Shown: positions 54,338-62,853 of the stretch, piece after piece
Layout of the letters: every line of letters starts with the position of its first letter
Numbering within the stretch: position 1 is the first letter of the stretch
NCBI RefSeq assembly: GCF_038561935.1
Contig: NZ_CP102770.1
Span: 5,890,001-5,954,000 of the forward strand
Length of the DNA: 64,000 nt
Source of the DNA: Myxococcus stipitatus
GTDB taxonomy: Bacteria; Myxococcota; Myxococcia; Myxococcales; Myxococcaceae
Reading direction: 5' to 3'
Position numbers and translations under genes: made by a program
The notes under the pieces: generated by a model
Seen by the model: only the letters and a program-made list of their open reading frames with translations
What the model was told of the DNA's origin: nothing
Databases searched by the model: none

Positions 54338-55342
54338 TCAACCACCCAGTGTCGACTGGAAGAAACGCCGGAAGTTTCCGCCCATGACTCGTTCCACCCA
54401 TGACTCCGGATGGCGGCGAAGCAGTGCCGTGGTGAGCAAGTGCAGGTCGGTGACGTCTTTCATCCCCTTGGGCAGCGGCACCATGCCGTCGTAGTCCGAG
54501 CCCAGCCCCACGCCCTCCGCCCCCATCACATCCACCGCGTGCTCGATGTGACGAACCACGTCGTCCACCGAGTCCCCACCCAGGTACACCGGGGCGAAGA
54601 TGATGCCCACCACGCCGCCCCGGTCCGCGATGACTCGCAGGGACGCGTCGCTCAAGTTGCGCCACCCACCTCCCGCCGCCCGCACCCCCGTGTGTGAGCA
54701 GAAGAAGCGGACCGTGGGATGGGAAAAAAGATGCTCCAGCGTGCGCTCGGAGGCGTGTGCCACGTCCACGCTCAACCCCAAGCGGGCCATCTCCTCCACC
54801 ACCTCCTGCCCCAGCCCCGTCAGTCCCCGGTTGCCCATCATGGGAAACGAGGAGCCCCCCAGGTCGTTGTTGGACAGGTGGGTGAGCCCCATGAAGCGCA
54901 CGCCCCGGCGGTGCAGTTCGGCCAGACGCTCCACCTTCCCCTCGATGGCATGCCCTCCCTCCACGCCCAGCACCGCGGACAGGCGCCCCTCGGCGAGGTT
55001 GTCCTCCAGCACCTGCCGCGACGTCGCGATGCGCACCGCTCCGTCCGAGTGCTGACAGAACGCCTCCATGCGCTCGACCTGCCACAGCGCCCGGGTCCAC
55101 TCGCTGGCCCGGGCCTCCCGAGGCCAGCCGCGCCACGCGGCGAACACCGGGAAGCCACCAATGAAGGGGAAGCCACGGGTGACGATGGTGAAGCACTGGA
55201 GCTTCACCCCCGCCTCCCGCAGCCGGGGGAAGTCCACGTGCCCCTCGTCGGAGCGCGTGCACAAGTCCCGGTTCCACATGAGGGAGTCCGCGTGCCCGTC
55301 CGCGATGCACCAGCGCTGGTGAAGCTCGTTCACGTCGCCCAT
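54338..55342 (-). CDS. Membrane dipeptidase (peptidase M19)
   Basis: 334-residue metal-dependent dipeptidase without a signal peptide. Metal and active-site patterns: DGHADSL (HxD), GVEGGHAIEG with the bridging Glu, LTHLSNNDLGG, SHTGVRA and GLGSDYDGM. Eukaryotic relatives hydrolyse dipeptides and beta-lactams; bacterial members act on D- or L-dipeptides. The substrate is not evident. ATG 55342 follows a GGGCC-rich leader. An isolated gene. Confidence 0.85.
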   Translation of the reverse strand: MGDVNELHQRWCIADGHADSLMWNRDLCTRSDEGHVDFPRLREAGVKLQCFTIVTRGFPFIGGFPVFAAWRGWPREARASEWTRALWQVERMEAFCQHSDGAVRIATSRQVLEDNLAEGRLSAVLGVEGGHAIEGKVERLAELHRRGVRFMGLTHLSNNDLGGSSFPMMGNRGLTGLGQEVVEEMARLGLSVDVAHASERTLEHLFSHPTVRFFCSHTGVRAAGGGWRNLSDASLRVIADRGGVVGIIFAPVYLGGDSVDDVVRHIEHAVDVMGAEGVGLGSDYDGMVPLPKGMKDVTDLHLLTTALLRRHPESWVERVMGGNFRRFFQSTLGG

Positions 55343-55405
55343 AGGCCCGCGAGTCTGACCTTCCGCGCGGAATGACACCAGCGGACTCCCTCATGCCGCG
55401 TCCGC

Positions 55406-56539
55406 TCACGAGCCGGCCGCGTACAAGTCACGGTGTCCGAAGGCCGTGGGACGCACTTCATCCGAGGACAACACGTCCGCGGAGCGCCTCCGGGAGCGCG
55501 CCTCCTGCCGGACCTGTGCCGCTTCGCGGGCCGCCTCCGGAGGGCCATAGGCGTACCCCCGCCCCGCCAGCACCGCGCGCAGGGCATCCCGCAGCTCCAG
55601 CGCCGTCTGGAACCGCTCCTCCGGCGCCCTCCGCAGGAGCCGCGAGAGGATCGCGCGCAGCGGCGACGACACCGTGGCCGTCACCTGCTCCACATGCTGC
55701 GGTGAGAAGCACGCCATGCGCGCGGCCATCATGGGGGCGGAGAGCCAGCTGGGCGACTCCGCCACGAGCAGCTCCATCTCCGGCAGCGGCCCCGACGCGA
55801 GCGCCGCGCGCTCGACGGGCTCCAGGTCCAGGAGGTGCAGACCGGTGAGCAGCTCGAGCAGCACCACGCCTAGCGAGAACAAGTCCGAGCGCCCATCCAA
55901 GGGCCGCCTCAGGAGCGCCTCCGGCGAGGCATAGGCGAGGTCTCCCCGGACGACATGGGCCTCGGTCGCCACGCGCCCGGGAAGCCGCGCCCAGGACAGC
56001 GCGAAGTCCGACAGCTTCACGTGTCCCCGCGCATCCAACCGCAAGGCCCGGGGGCTGACGTCGCGGTGGACCAGCCCCAGCGGCCTTCCCCGGTCATCCT
56101 CCAGCGTGTGCGCGTGGTGGAGCGCGTCCGCGACCTCCGCCCCCACGTAGGCGGTGAAGGCCTCCGACAGCGGGCGCCGACGCAGCGCCGCGTAGCTCAC
56201 CAGCGTCTCCAGGCTCTGCCCGTCCACGAACTCCATGACGAGGTGAGGCACGCCATCATGCACCCGCACCAGGAAGACCTGGGCGATGGCCGGATGGGAC
56301 AGGCGCATCAGCAGCTTGACCTCTTCCTTCAGCCGCGCGCGCCCGAGCTCGTCGCCCGCGTCTTGCAGGCGCTTGATGAGGACCAGGTCGCCCGGCGTGT
56401 CCGCGTAGTGCCTGCGGGCGATGAGCAGCTCTCCGGAGCCGCGCGGCCCGAGGTACTGGACGAGCTCATACGCCGTGGCCCCGGCGGTGAAGAGGATGAA
56501 GGGTTTGGCGGAGGGGTGGTCTGGATGGTGGGTGCCCAT
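55406..56539 (-). CDS. Ser/Thr protein kinase-like protein with degenerate active site
   Basis: 377-residue soluble kinase fold without a transmembrane segment. Gly-rich loop GPRGSGELLIARR, ATP-anchor K56 (LVLIKRLQD), helix C Glu in LKEEVKLL, catalytic loop HRDVSPRAL (H158, R159, D160), then the metal loop SDFAL at 177-181. The catalytic Asn (position of HRDxxxxN) is Ala165 and DFG is DFA (178-180). APE is SPE. Most elements survive, so it may be a weak kinase or a pseudokinase. The C-terminal ~110 residues are an uncharacterised helical region ending in Arg-rich sequence. ATG 56539 chosen at a canonical N-terminus; an upstream extension is Trp/Phe-rich and unlikely. Confidence 0.78.
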   Translation of the reverse strand: MGTHHPDHPSAKPFILFTAGATAYELVQYLGPRGSGELLIARRHYADTPGDLVLIKRLQDAGDELGRARLKEEVKLLMRLSHPAIAQVFLVRVHDGVPHLVMEFVDGQSLETLVSYAALRRRPLSEAFTAYVGAEVADALHHAHTLEDDRGRPLGLVHRDVSPRALRLDARGHVKLSDFALSWARLPGRVATEAHVVRGDLAYASPEALLRRPLDGRSDLFSLGVVLLELLTGLHLLDLEPVERAALASGPLPEMELLVAESPSWLSAPMMAARMACFSPQHVEQVTATVSSPLRAILSRLLRRAPEERFQTALELRDALRAVLAGRGYAYGPPEAAREAAQVRQEARSRRRSADVLSSDEVRPTAFGHRDLYAAGS

Positions 56540-56660
56540 TTCGAGTGACGGCTCCTGGGATTGAAGGTCCTTCCCAGGGTTGGGAAGGCGTGAGGAAACC
56601 CCACGCGTCACCACTACCACCCAGGTCTGACACGACCATCCAACCCACCAGAATGGATGG

Positions 56661-56702
56661 AAGACAAAGAAGGAACGGCCCCCTTTTCGAGAGGGCCGTT
56701 CC
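56661..56702 (-). terminator. Rho-independent terminator after the hendecad lipoprotein gene
   Basis: GGAACGGCCC at 56672-56681 and GGGCCGTTCC at 56693-56702 form a perfect 10-bp stem with an 11-base loop. On the minus strand the stem is followed by TTCTTTGTCTTCC, a clear U-rich tract. It lies 38 bases after the stop of the 56740-57333 gene. Confidence 0.75.
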
Positions 56703-56739
56703 CGAGCCATTCGCGAGCCGAGGGCTCACCCGCCCGGCG

Positions 56740-57333
56740 CTATTTGGGGGCCGGGGCGGCCGGCTGGGTGATGCTCAGCTCACGAACCACCAGGTCCTTG
56801 CCGTCCGCGACGTAGGACGCCCGGACCTGGTCCCCCTCCTTGACGTCCCCCAGCTTCACCGGGTGGTTGTCGTGGAGGATGCGGCTCTGGTCATTCGTCT
56901 TCAGCTTGATCTGCCGATTGGAGACGGTGTCGACCACGGTCAGCGTGTCGCGGCCCGTGTCGAGCACCCGCCCTTGCACATTCGTGGCCGCGGCGGTGGC
57001 CCCCGTCGTGCCCGAGCCGCCCTGGGCCAGGTCCTCGCCCCGCTCGCGCTCGGCCTTGGCCAGGTCGCTCTGTTCATCCCGCACGTCCTGCTGTGCGTTG
57101 GCGACCTCCTGGTTCGCCTCGCCCCGCGTCTCCGCGATGTCCTCGCGGGCATCCTTCTGGGTCTCCGCGATGTCCTGGCGCTCTTCCTGGCGGATCTCCG
57201 CCGTCTTCCGCTGAGCCTCGGACTGCGCCTCGGCGACGTCCTGGCGTTGCTCGGCGACGTTGTCCCGCTTGCTACAGCCCGAAGCCATGGCCAGTGCCGC
57301 GACGGCCCCCACTGCCATCATGAGCTTGCGCAT
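56740..57333 (-). CDS. Hendecad-repeat lipoprotein
   Basis: 197-residue lipoprotein with lipobox MASGC (C20). Residues ~24-105 are an extremely charged helix made of 11-residue repeats (RQDIAETQKDA, REDIAETRGEA, NQEVANAQQDV), characteristic of a right-handed coiled coil. A Gly/Thr/Ala linker follows, then a C-terminal beta-rich domain (VQGRVLDTGRDTLTVVDTVS to VVRELSI) resembling DUF5666-type OB folds. Probably an envelope spacer or stress lipoprotein. Followed by a good terminator, so it is monocistronic. Start ATG 57333, with CAGGA ahead of it. Confidence 0.8.
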   Translation of the reverse strand: MRKLMMAVGAVAALAMASGCSKRDNVAEQRQDVAEAQSEAQRKTAEIRQEERQDIAETQKDAREDIAETRGEANQEVANAQQDVRDEQSDLAKAERERGEDLAQGGSGTTGATAAATNVQGRVLDTGRDTLTVVDTVSNRQIKLKTNDQSRILHDNHPVKLGDVKEGDQVRASYVADGKDLVVRELSITQPAAPAPK

Positions 57334-57516
57334 ATCGTCCTGCCCCTTTCCGTAGGCTGTCGGGAGAGCGTGTCTCCCGGAGTTGGGCAGAAAGTGAGCG
57401 CTCCTCACGCACTTGCACAGGGCTTGCGCGCGAACACGGGACGCCCCAGGGGCGCCGGACCGGGCATGAAGCCCCTGCTCGCCCGGCAGCCCTCCGTGGG
57501 AACAAACTCCGCCTTC

Positions 57517-58074
57517 CTACGGACCGCGGCCTCCATCTGGAGAACCCGCGTCGGGCGCGCCGCTTCCCGCGTCGTTGCAGAAAGGCGCCCCACCCTCCGC
57601 CCACCTCGCGACGATGGCGCGCTGGGCATCCGTGGGCGGAGTGACGGCGCTCCCCGTCGGCGGCATATCCCGGGATACCGATGTGCGGGCCCGGATGCGC
57701 GCGGCCTTCGCGAAGGCGCCCGGGAGTCCGCCGGCATCCGACGGCTCGTAGTAGTCCAACCGGAACGTGGTCTGCGCGCTTCCACTGGTGTCCGCGCCGT
57801 GACAGGTGCTCACGCAGCTCGCGGCGAGGATGGGCTGCACGTCTTCGCAGTACGTGGGCACGGGCCCCGCATCCACGTCGCCCGCATCCGGAGTCCCCGG
57901 CAAGCCGAGCACCTCACACGTGCGTCCCTGCCCCTGTCTCACCGCGACACAGGAGTGCGTGTCCGGACAGTCGCTGGCCGTCTCACACGTCTTGCCGGTG
58001 AAGTCTGTCACGTCAATGGTGCACGCCACGGTGAACACCACCGCGCCGGCCGCGCTCGCGAGGAGTCTCTTCAT
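57517..58074 (-). CDS. Lipoprotein with CX3CH heme-like motif, copy A
   Basis: 185 residues with lipobox FTVAC. A first Cys-rich part (CETASDCPDTHSCVAVRQGQ) resembles short EGF-like or MYXO-CTERM-proximal disulfide modules. The second part has YCEDVQPILAASCVSTCHGA, the layout of c-type cytochrome domains (PILxxxCxxCHG) but with three residues between the cysteines (CVSTCH). The following RDMPPTG provides a candidate axial Met. Ends with Asp/Gly/Pro-rich sequence. About 60% similar by eye to the next gene; the two are tandem. Whether heme is attached is open. Confidence 0.7.
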   Translation of the reverse strand: MKRLLASAAGAVVFTVACTIDVTDFTGKTCETASDCPDTHSCVAVRQGQGRTCEVLGLPGTPDAGDVDAGPVPTYCEDVQPILAASCVSTCHGADTSGSAQTTFRLDYYEPSDAGGLPGAFAKAARIRARTSVSRDMPPTGSAVTPPTDAQRAIVARWAEGGAPFCNDAGSGAPDAGSPDGGRGP

Positions 58075-58134
58075 GAGGGGGCTCGTCTTGAAACCTGGAA
58101 CCTGGAACGGGGAACGAAGTGGAGACCGCGGCGG

Positions 58135-58659
58135 TCAGGGCCCGGCGTCGGGACCGCAAAGAGGAGCGCCCCCGGACACCCAGCGCGCGAGCACCGCACG
58201 CTGCTCCGCGGTGGGCGCTGGACTGCCCGCGGGTGGCATGTCCTTCAGGTCCGACGCGCGAACGCGGATGCGCAGCGCCTTGGCCCGCGCGCCCGGCACG
58301 CCGTTGCCCGTCGGCTCGTAGTAGTCCAGCCGGAACGAGGAGTGCCCGCTGCCACTCGTGTCCGCGCCATGGCAGGCGCCCACGCACGTCGCGGCGAGGA
58401 TGGGCTGCACGTCGTCGCAGTACGTGGGCACGGGGCCAGCGTCGGTGCCGCCCCCGTCGACCTCCGTGTAGCGCGGCGGATAGATGACCTCGCAGGTGCG
58501 CTGCCCCGAGCCCCCCGTCGCCGTGCAGGCGTACAGGCTCGGGCACTCGGAGTCTTCCGAGCAGGCTCGGCCGGCGACTTCATCCATGTTGATGGAGCAG
58601 GCCATGGCAACCAGGACAGCGCCACAGGCCACGAGGGGGACAGGAGAGCGGAGGGCCAC
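58135..58659 (-). CDS. Lipoprotein with CX3CH heme-like motif, copy B
   Basis: 174 residues with lipobox VAMAC, read from GTG 58659. Shared blocks with copy A: ACSEDSECPSLYACTATGG, DAGPVPTYCDDVQPILAATC, then VGACHGADTSGS and DMPPAGSPAPTAEQRAVLAR. The heme-like motif is CVGACH, again CX3CH. Copy A lies 60 bases downstream. Planctomycete-type cytochrome C (CXXCH) domains have a similar PILxxxC...MPP layout, so this may be a derived mono-heme cytochrome or a domain that has lost heme. Confidence 0.7.
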   Translation of the reverse strand: MALRSPVPLVACGAVLVAMACSINMDEVAGRACSEDSECPSLYACTATGGSGQRTCEVIYPPRYTEVDGGGTDAGPVPTYCDDVQPILAATCVGACHGADTSGSGHSSFRLDYYEPTGNGVPGARAKALRIRVRASDLKDMPPAGSPAPTAEQRAVLARWVSGGAPLCGPDAGP

Positions 58660-58670
58660 TTGGGGCTCGG

Positions 58671-59069
58671 TCAGAAATGGTAGGTGAGGTTCGCGGCGTC
58701 CGCGGCCTCGTCCGGCAGCAGCTCCAGCACCAGGCCGTACAGCACCGCGGCACCGGCGGCCGCATACATGAGGTTCGCCGCCGTGGAGGCGGAGCGGGCC
58801 CGGTCCAGCGTGTCGCGCGCATCACGAGCGGACGTCAGCCCCTGCGCGCGACGGGCTTCTCCTCGGGCAAAGAAGCCGAGCCCCAGGCCCCCCGCCGCGA
58901 GAACACCTCCGGCGACGAAGGCGAAGCGGTGGCCGCGGAGCAAGGGCTCCGGTGCGCGCACGGGAGCATCCACCGTGGCGACGACAGGCTCATCCGCGAA
59001 TGCGGTGAGCGGCAGCCCAAGCGCGACGACGAGCGCGGAGGAGAGGAGCCTGCTGGGAGCCATGAGCAT
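58671..59069 (-). CDS. Small membrane protein with signal peptide
   Basis: 132 residues from ATG 59069 (ATG 59063 is equally possible). Signal sequence LLSSALVVALGLPLTAFA, then a short loop and two hydrophobic helices (FAFVAGGVLAAGGLGLGFF, LMYAAAGAAVLYGLVLELL) separated by an Arg/Ala-rich helix. Unknown function. Diverges from thiS. It lies 11 bases upstream of copy B of the CX3CH lipoproteins on the same strand and may be cotranscribed with it. Confidence 0.65.
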   Translation of the reverse strand: MLMAPSRLLSSALVVALGLPLTAFADEPVVATVDAPVRAPEPLLRGHRFAFVAGGVLAAGGLGLGFFARGEARRAQGLTSARDARDTLDRARSASTAANLMYAAAGAAVLYGLVLELLPDEAADAANLTYHF

Positions 59070-59118
59070 GACACCAAGTATAGCGATGACGATGGCGGAC
59101 GTACGGCCAGAGTGTGCG

Positions 59119-59147
59119 TTGACTTCACGGCATCCCCCCTGTAGTGC
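59119..59147 (+). promoter_or_regulatory. Candidate promoter for thiSGE
   Basis: TTGACT at 59119-59124 (5 of 6 consensus) is followed after 17 bases by TAGTGC at 59142-59147, a poor -10. It lies 36 bases before the thiS ATG. No TPP-riboswitch sequence elements (CUGAGA, GAUGCCAGCG type) were seen between it and thiS. Confidence 0.3.
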
Positions 59148-59182
59148 GTCCCCCGGTCCCCATCCCAAGGAGCCGAGACGCC

Positions 59183-59383
59183 ATGCAGGTCTGGGTCAAC
59201 GGAGAGACACGCGAGGTGCCGGAGGCCATCACCCTCTCGGTGCTGCTGGAGTCGCTTCGAATCGGAGGTCCGGGCGTGGCCGTGGAAGTGAACGCCGAGG
59301 TGGTGCGCCGCGCCCGCCACCCCGAGCATCACCTCCAGCCCGGGGACCGGGTGGAGATCGTCACCTTCGTCGGCGGCGGGTAG
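59183..59383 (+). CDS. thiS: Thiamine biosynthesis sulfur carrier ThiS
   Basis: 66-residue ubiquitin-like sulfur carrier. Beta-grasp pattern MQVWVNGETREVPEAITLSV and the essential C-terminal Gly-Gly (TFVGGG), where ThiF adenylates and a thiocarboxylate forms. ATG 59183 chosen because AAGGAG lies 9-10 bases upstream; longer readings are not conserved. First gene of the thi cluster; 14 bases before thiG. ThiF, ThiH/ThiO and ThiC are not in the window. Confidence 0.92.
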   Translation: MQVWVNGETREVPEAITLSVLLESLRIGGPGVAVEVNAEVVRRARHPEHHLQPGDRVEIVTFVGGG

Positions 59384-59397
59384 CGAGGAGAGGACCC

Positions 59398-60180
<783 letters not shown>

Positions 60181-60203
60181 CACCAGGGCCGGGGACTCCT
60201 TCC

Positions 60204-60842
60204 GTGGTGGCACCCGCCCTTCCCCGGCTCGTCGTCATCACCGACTGGCGCCTGCCGCGCGAGCGGCTCCTGGGCGCGCTGGCGAAGGCGCTGGAGGTCG
60301 GACCGGACGTGGCGGTGCAACACCGCCACCCGGAGGCCTCCGGGCGGACGTTCCTCGATGAAGCACGGCTCCTCGCGTCCCTGTGCCAGGCCCGAGGCAA
60401 TCCGCTGTTCGTCAACGGGCGGCTGGATGTCGCGCTCCTCGTGGGGGCGCACCTGCACCTGCCCTCGCACGGACTGGCTCCCGAGGAGGTGCGACGCCAC
60501 CTTCCCGAGGGCCGCTGGGTCAGCGTGGCCGTGCACGATGAAGCCGAGGCCCGAGCCGCACACGGCGCGGACCTGGCGCTGGTGAGCCCCGTCTTCTCGC
60601 CGGGCTCCAAGCCTGGAGACACCCGCGAGACGCTCGGGCCCGAGGGCTTCTTCTCCCTGGCGAAGCACCTGCCCTGTCCCGCGCTCGCACTGGGGGGAAT
60701 CAGCGGGGAGACGGCGGGACGGCTGACGGGCGCCGCTGGGTTCGCCGTCATCTCCGCCGTGCTGGAAGCAGAGGACCCCGCCCGCGCGGCACGAGCCCTG
60801 CTGGCCGCGTGCCCGCCCCGGGCTATGCTGCCCGCCTCGTGA
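60204..60842 (+). CDS. thiE: Thiamine-phosphate synthase ThiE
   Basis: 212-residue TIM-barrel that joins HMP-PP and thiazole phosphate. Divergent form: the usual VQLREK motif reads VAVQHRHPEASGRTF; later LFVNGRLDVALLVGAHLHLP, GADLALVSPVFSPGSKPG and ALGGISGETA are recognisable. Start GTG 60204 (GTG 60207 possible); GGGGA eight bases upstream. Its stop overlaps the GTG of the following membrane gene by four bases (GTGA), so they are coupled. The loss of the LREK Lys leaves catalytic efficiency uncertain. Confidence 0.82.
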   Translation: MVAPALPRLVVITDWRLPRERLLGALAKALEVGPDVAVQHRHPEASGRTFLDEARLLASLCQARGNPLFVNGRLDVALLVGAHLHLPSHGLAPEEVRRHLPEGRWVSVAVHDEAEARAAHGADLALVSPVFSPGSKPGDTRETLGPEGFFSLAKHLPCPALALGGISGETAGRLTGAAGFAVISAVLEAEDPARAARALLAACPPRAMLPAS

Positions 60843-61858
60843 CCTCGCCCACCTCCGCTTCCGAACTGCGTCCCCTGGCCCTGGGGGAGCTGATTGACCG
60901 TGCCGTCACGTTCTGGCGCGGCCACCTCAAGCCCCTGTTCCTGCTCAGCCTGGGCTACTCGCTGGTGAACTACATCGCGACGAAGGGCGTGCTCCTGGTC
61001 ACGCGCTGGCTGTCGCCGATGCTCTATTCGCCCGACCCGCGGCAGCCGCCGTCGCTGGAGTCGCTGGGACGCATCGCGGGCTCCACGGCGCTGTGGTTCG
61101 CGTTGTTCATGTTCCTCATCTGGAGCTACTGGCTCGCGATGGTGGCCACCTCCCGGTACATCGTGAGCGCCCAGCTGGGCACTCCCGTGAGCCCGAAGGA
61201 GGGCCTGCGCCGAGGGTTCGCCATGCTGGGCCCGGTGACGGGCGCCTTCCTCCTGTCGTTGCTCTGGTCCGTGGGCGTGTCGCTGCTGCTGACGATACCG
61301 GGGGGCGTGCTCGTCATCGCCGGAGGCATCGCGACGGCGATGGAGTCCTCGGTCCTGGGCACGGTGTTGATGGTGGTGGGAACCCTGCTCGCGGCGTTGG
61401 GGCTGCTCGCCGCGTTCCTCTGGTACTTCCTGCGCTTCCTCCTCCTGCCGCCCGTGCTCGCGATGGAGGACCTGGGCGCCTGGGCCGCGTTCAAGCGCTC
61501 GCGTGCGCTGCTGGCGGGGCATGTGGAGCCGGGCTTCCTGGGACGCGGCATGGTCCGCGCGATGATTCTCTTCACCGTGGTGAGCCTCATCCTCTTCTCG
61601 GTGCACCTCGTCTTCAGCATCCCCTCGTGGCTGGTGATGCTGCCCTACGGCAATCCCTTCGATGCGGGGACCCTCGCGAGGACACCGCAGCTCCTCCTGG
61701 TCCCCGTGGAGATCCTCCAGGTGGCGGCGCAGGCGTTCTTCTCGCCCGTCAACTTCGTCGCCTGCGCGTTCTTCTACGTGGACATGCGCGTGCGCCGCGA
61801 AGGACTGGACCTGGAGCAGCGCATGGCCAGCGAGCCCCCTTCGAGCCAAGCCGCCTGA
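60839..61858 (+). CDS. Polytopic membrane protein coupled to thiE
   Basis: 339 residues from GTG 60839, overlapping the thiE stop. About six hydrophobic segments: PLFLLSLGYSLVNYIATKGV, LWFALFMFLIWSYWLAM, GAFLLSLLWSVGVSLLL, VLMVVGTLLAALGLLAAFLW, AMILFTVVSLILFSVHLVF and others. Conserved-looking juxtamembrane MEDLGAWAAFKRSRALLAGH, a pattern seen in DUF7544 and glycerophosphodiesterase membrane domains. No thiamine link other than overlap; a following DUF4129/DUF4350 gene pair suggests it belongs with that cluster. Confidence 0.72.
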   Translation: MTSPTSASELRPLALGELIDRAVTFWRGHLKPLFLLSLGYSLVNYIATKGVLLVTRWLSPMLYSPDPRQPPSLESLGRIAGSTALWFALFMFLIWSYWLAMVATSRYIVSAQLGTPVSPKEGLRRGFAMLGPVTGAFLLSLLWSVGVSLLLTIPGGVLVIAGGIATAMESSVLGTVLMVVGTLLAALGLLAAFLWYFLRFLLLPPVLAMEDLGAWAAFKRSRALLAGHVEPGFLGRGMVRAMILFTVVSLILFSVHLVFSIPSWLVMLPYGNPFDAGTLARTPQLLLVPVEILQVAAQAFFSPVNFVACAFFYVDMRVRREGLDLEQRMASEPPSSQAA

Positions 61859-61882
61859 CCCCTCTTCTCCGCGAGCCCTCGC

Positions 61883-62773
61883 GTGTCTCCCCTGCCCCTC
61901 CTGCTCCTGCTGTCCGCGCTTCCCTGCGATGAGCGGGAGACCACCGTGCGCGCGCTCGAAGAGACCGCGCGTTCGCGCCCCGAGGAGTTGCACGGAGCCC
62001 TGGAGGTGGTGCGGCGGAGCATGGGTGGCATGCCGCTCCCGCACGAGGAGCCCGATGTCCCCGCGACGGAGCAGGTCCAGCACGTGGCGGACTTCCTCGA
62101 GCGCGCCTGTGCGCTGGAGCACCGCGAGGCCGCCACGCCCGTCACGGAGTTCCCCGACAGCGAACGCGAGCGACTCAAGGGAGTGCTCGACCGTCCTGAG
62201 TTCGCGAAGGCGCGGCAGCGGCACGGCGACCTGGTGAAGCAGTTCCTGCGCAAGCTGGAGGCGTGGCTGGAGGGCCTCTTCGAGTCCCGCGAGGCCCAGG
62301 GCTTCGCGGTGGCGACGCGCGCGGTGATGTTGGGGCTGGCCATCGCCCTGTTCCTGTGGGGCGCGCTGCGTGTCCGGGCCATGCGCCTGCGCCGGAGCGT
62401 CGCGCGCACGGGGGCCGAGAGCGCTTCGGCGCCGCTGGTGCTGGATGCCCCCCCGGAGCACTTGAGGCGGGCGAGGAAGGCCCTCGCGGAGCATCCGCGC
62501 GAGGCGATTCGCGAGGCCCTGCTGAGCATGCTGTCCACGTTGGAGGAGCGGCGGCTCGCGCGACCCGACCGGGTGAAGACGAATCGGGAGCTGGCGGCGG
62601 AGCTGCCCACGCGCGGCGCCCCCGCGGCCGTCACTCGCGAGGTGGAGCGACTGATGGCCTGGTACGACCGGGCCTTCTACTCACTGGCCCCCGTGCCCGA
62701 GACAGAGGCCCGGCAGTTCGTCGATGCCGTCGAGCATCTCCAAGCACAGCTGGGCTCGGAGGCCGCGGCATGA
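61883..62773 (+). CDS. DUF4129-type membrane protein
   Basis: 296 residues from GTG 61883. Signal-like start (PLPLLLLLSALPC), a helical region, one transmembrane helix (AVMLGLAIALFLWGALRV, about 146-163) and the C-terminal DUF4129-type block (ALSMLSTLEERRLARPDRVK-like: REALLSMLSTLEERRLARPD, TNRELAAELP, LMAWYDRAFYSLAPV). These genes typically accompany DUF4350, MoxR-type ATPase and DUF58 genes. The next gene fits this set. Confidence 0.75.
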   Translation: MSPLPLLLLLSALPCDERETTVRALEETARSRPEELHGALEVVRRSMGGMPLPHEEPDVPATEQVQHVADFLERACALEHREAATPVTEFPDSERERLKGVLDRPEFAKARQRHGDLVKQFLRKLEAWLEGLFESREAQGFAVATRAVMLGLAIALFLWGALRVRAMRLRRSVARTGAESASAPLVLDAPPEHLRRARKALAEHPREAIREALLSMLSTLEERRLARPDRVKTNRELAAELPTRGAPAAVTREVERLMAWYDRAFYSLAPVPETEARQFVDAVEHLQAQLGSEAAA

Positions 62774-62853
62774 AGCGCGTGCGCGCCAGCACAGCCGTCA
62801 GGGCTGCGACCGCGGCCCTCGCCGCACCCGAGCCCCAGGAGCGTGCGGCATGA
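62770..62853 (+). CDS. Possible 27-residue bridging ORF
   Basis: ATG at 62770-62772 overlaps the stop of the DUF4129-type gene (ATGA) and the stop TGA at 62851-62853 overlaps the ATG of the DUF4350-type gene (ATGA). The peptide is MKRVRASTAVRAATAALAAP then EPQERAA. Both flanks read gcggcATGA. It would keep ribosomes moving across the 76-base gap between the two genes. It could equally be chance in high-GC DNA. Confidence 0.3.
   Translation: MKRVRASTAVRAATAALAAPEPQERAA

Noticed and set aside
57517..58659. Assembly duplication as the cause of the paired CX3CH genes
   Set aside because: The copies are clearly diverged at the amino-acid level, so they are biological paralogs.
59070..59182. TPP riboswitch before thiS
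   Set aside because: None of the conserved THI-box segments could be found by eye.
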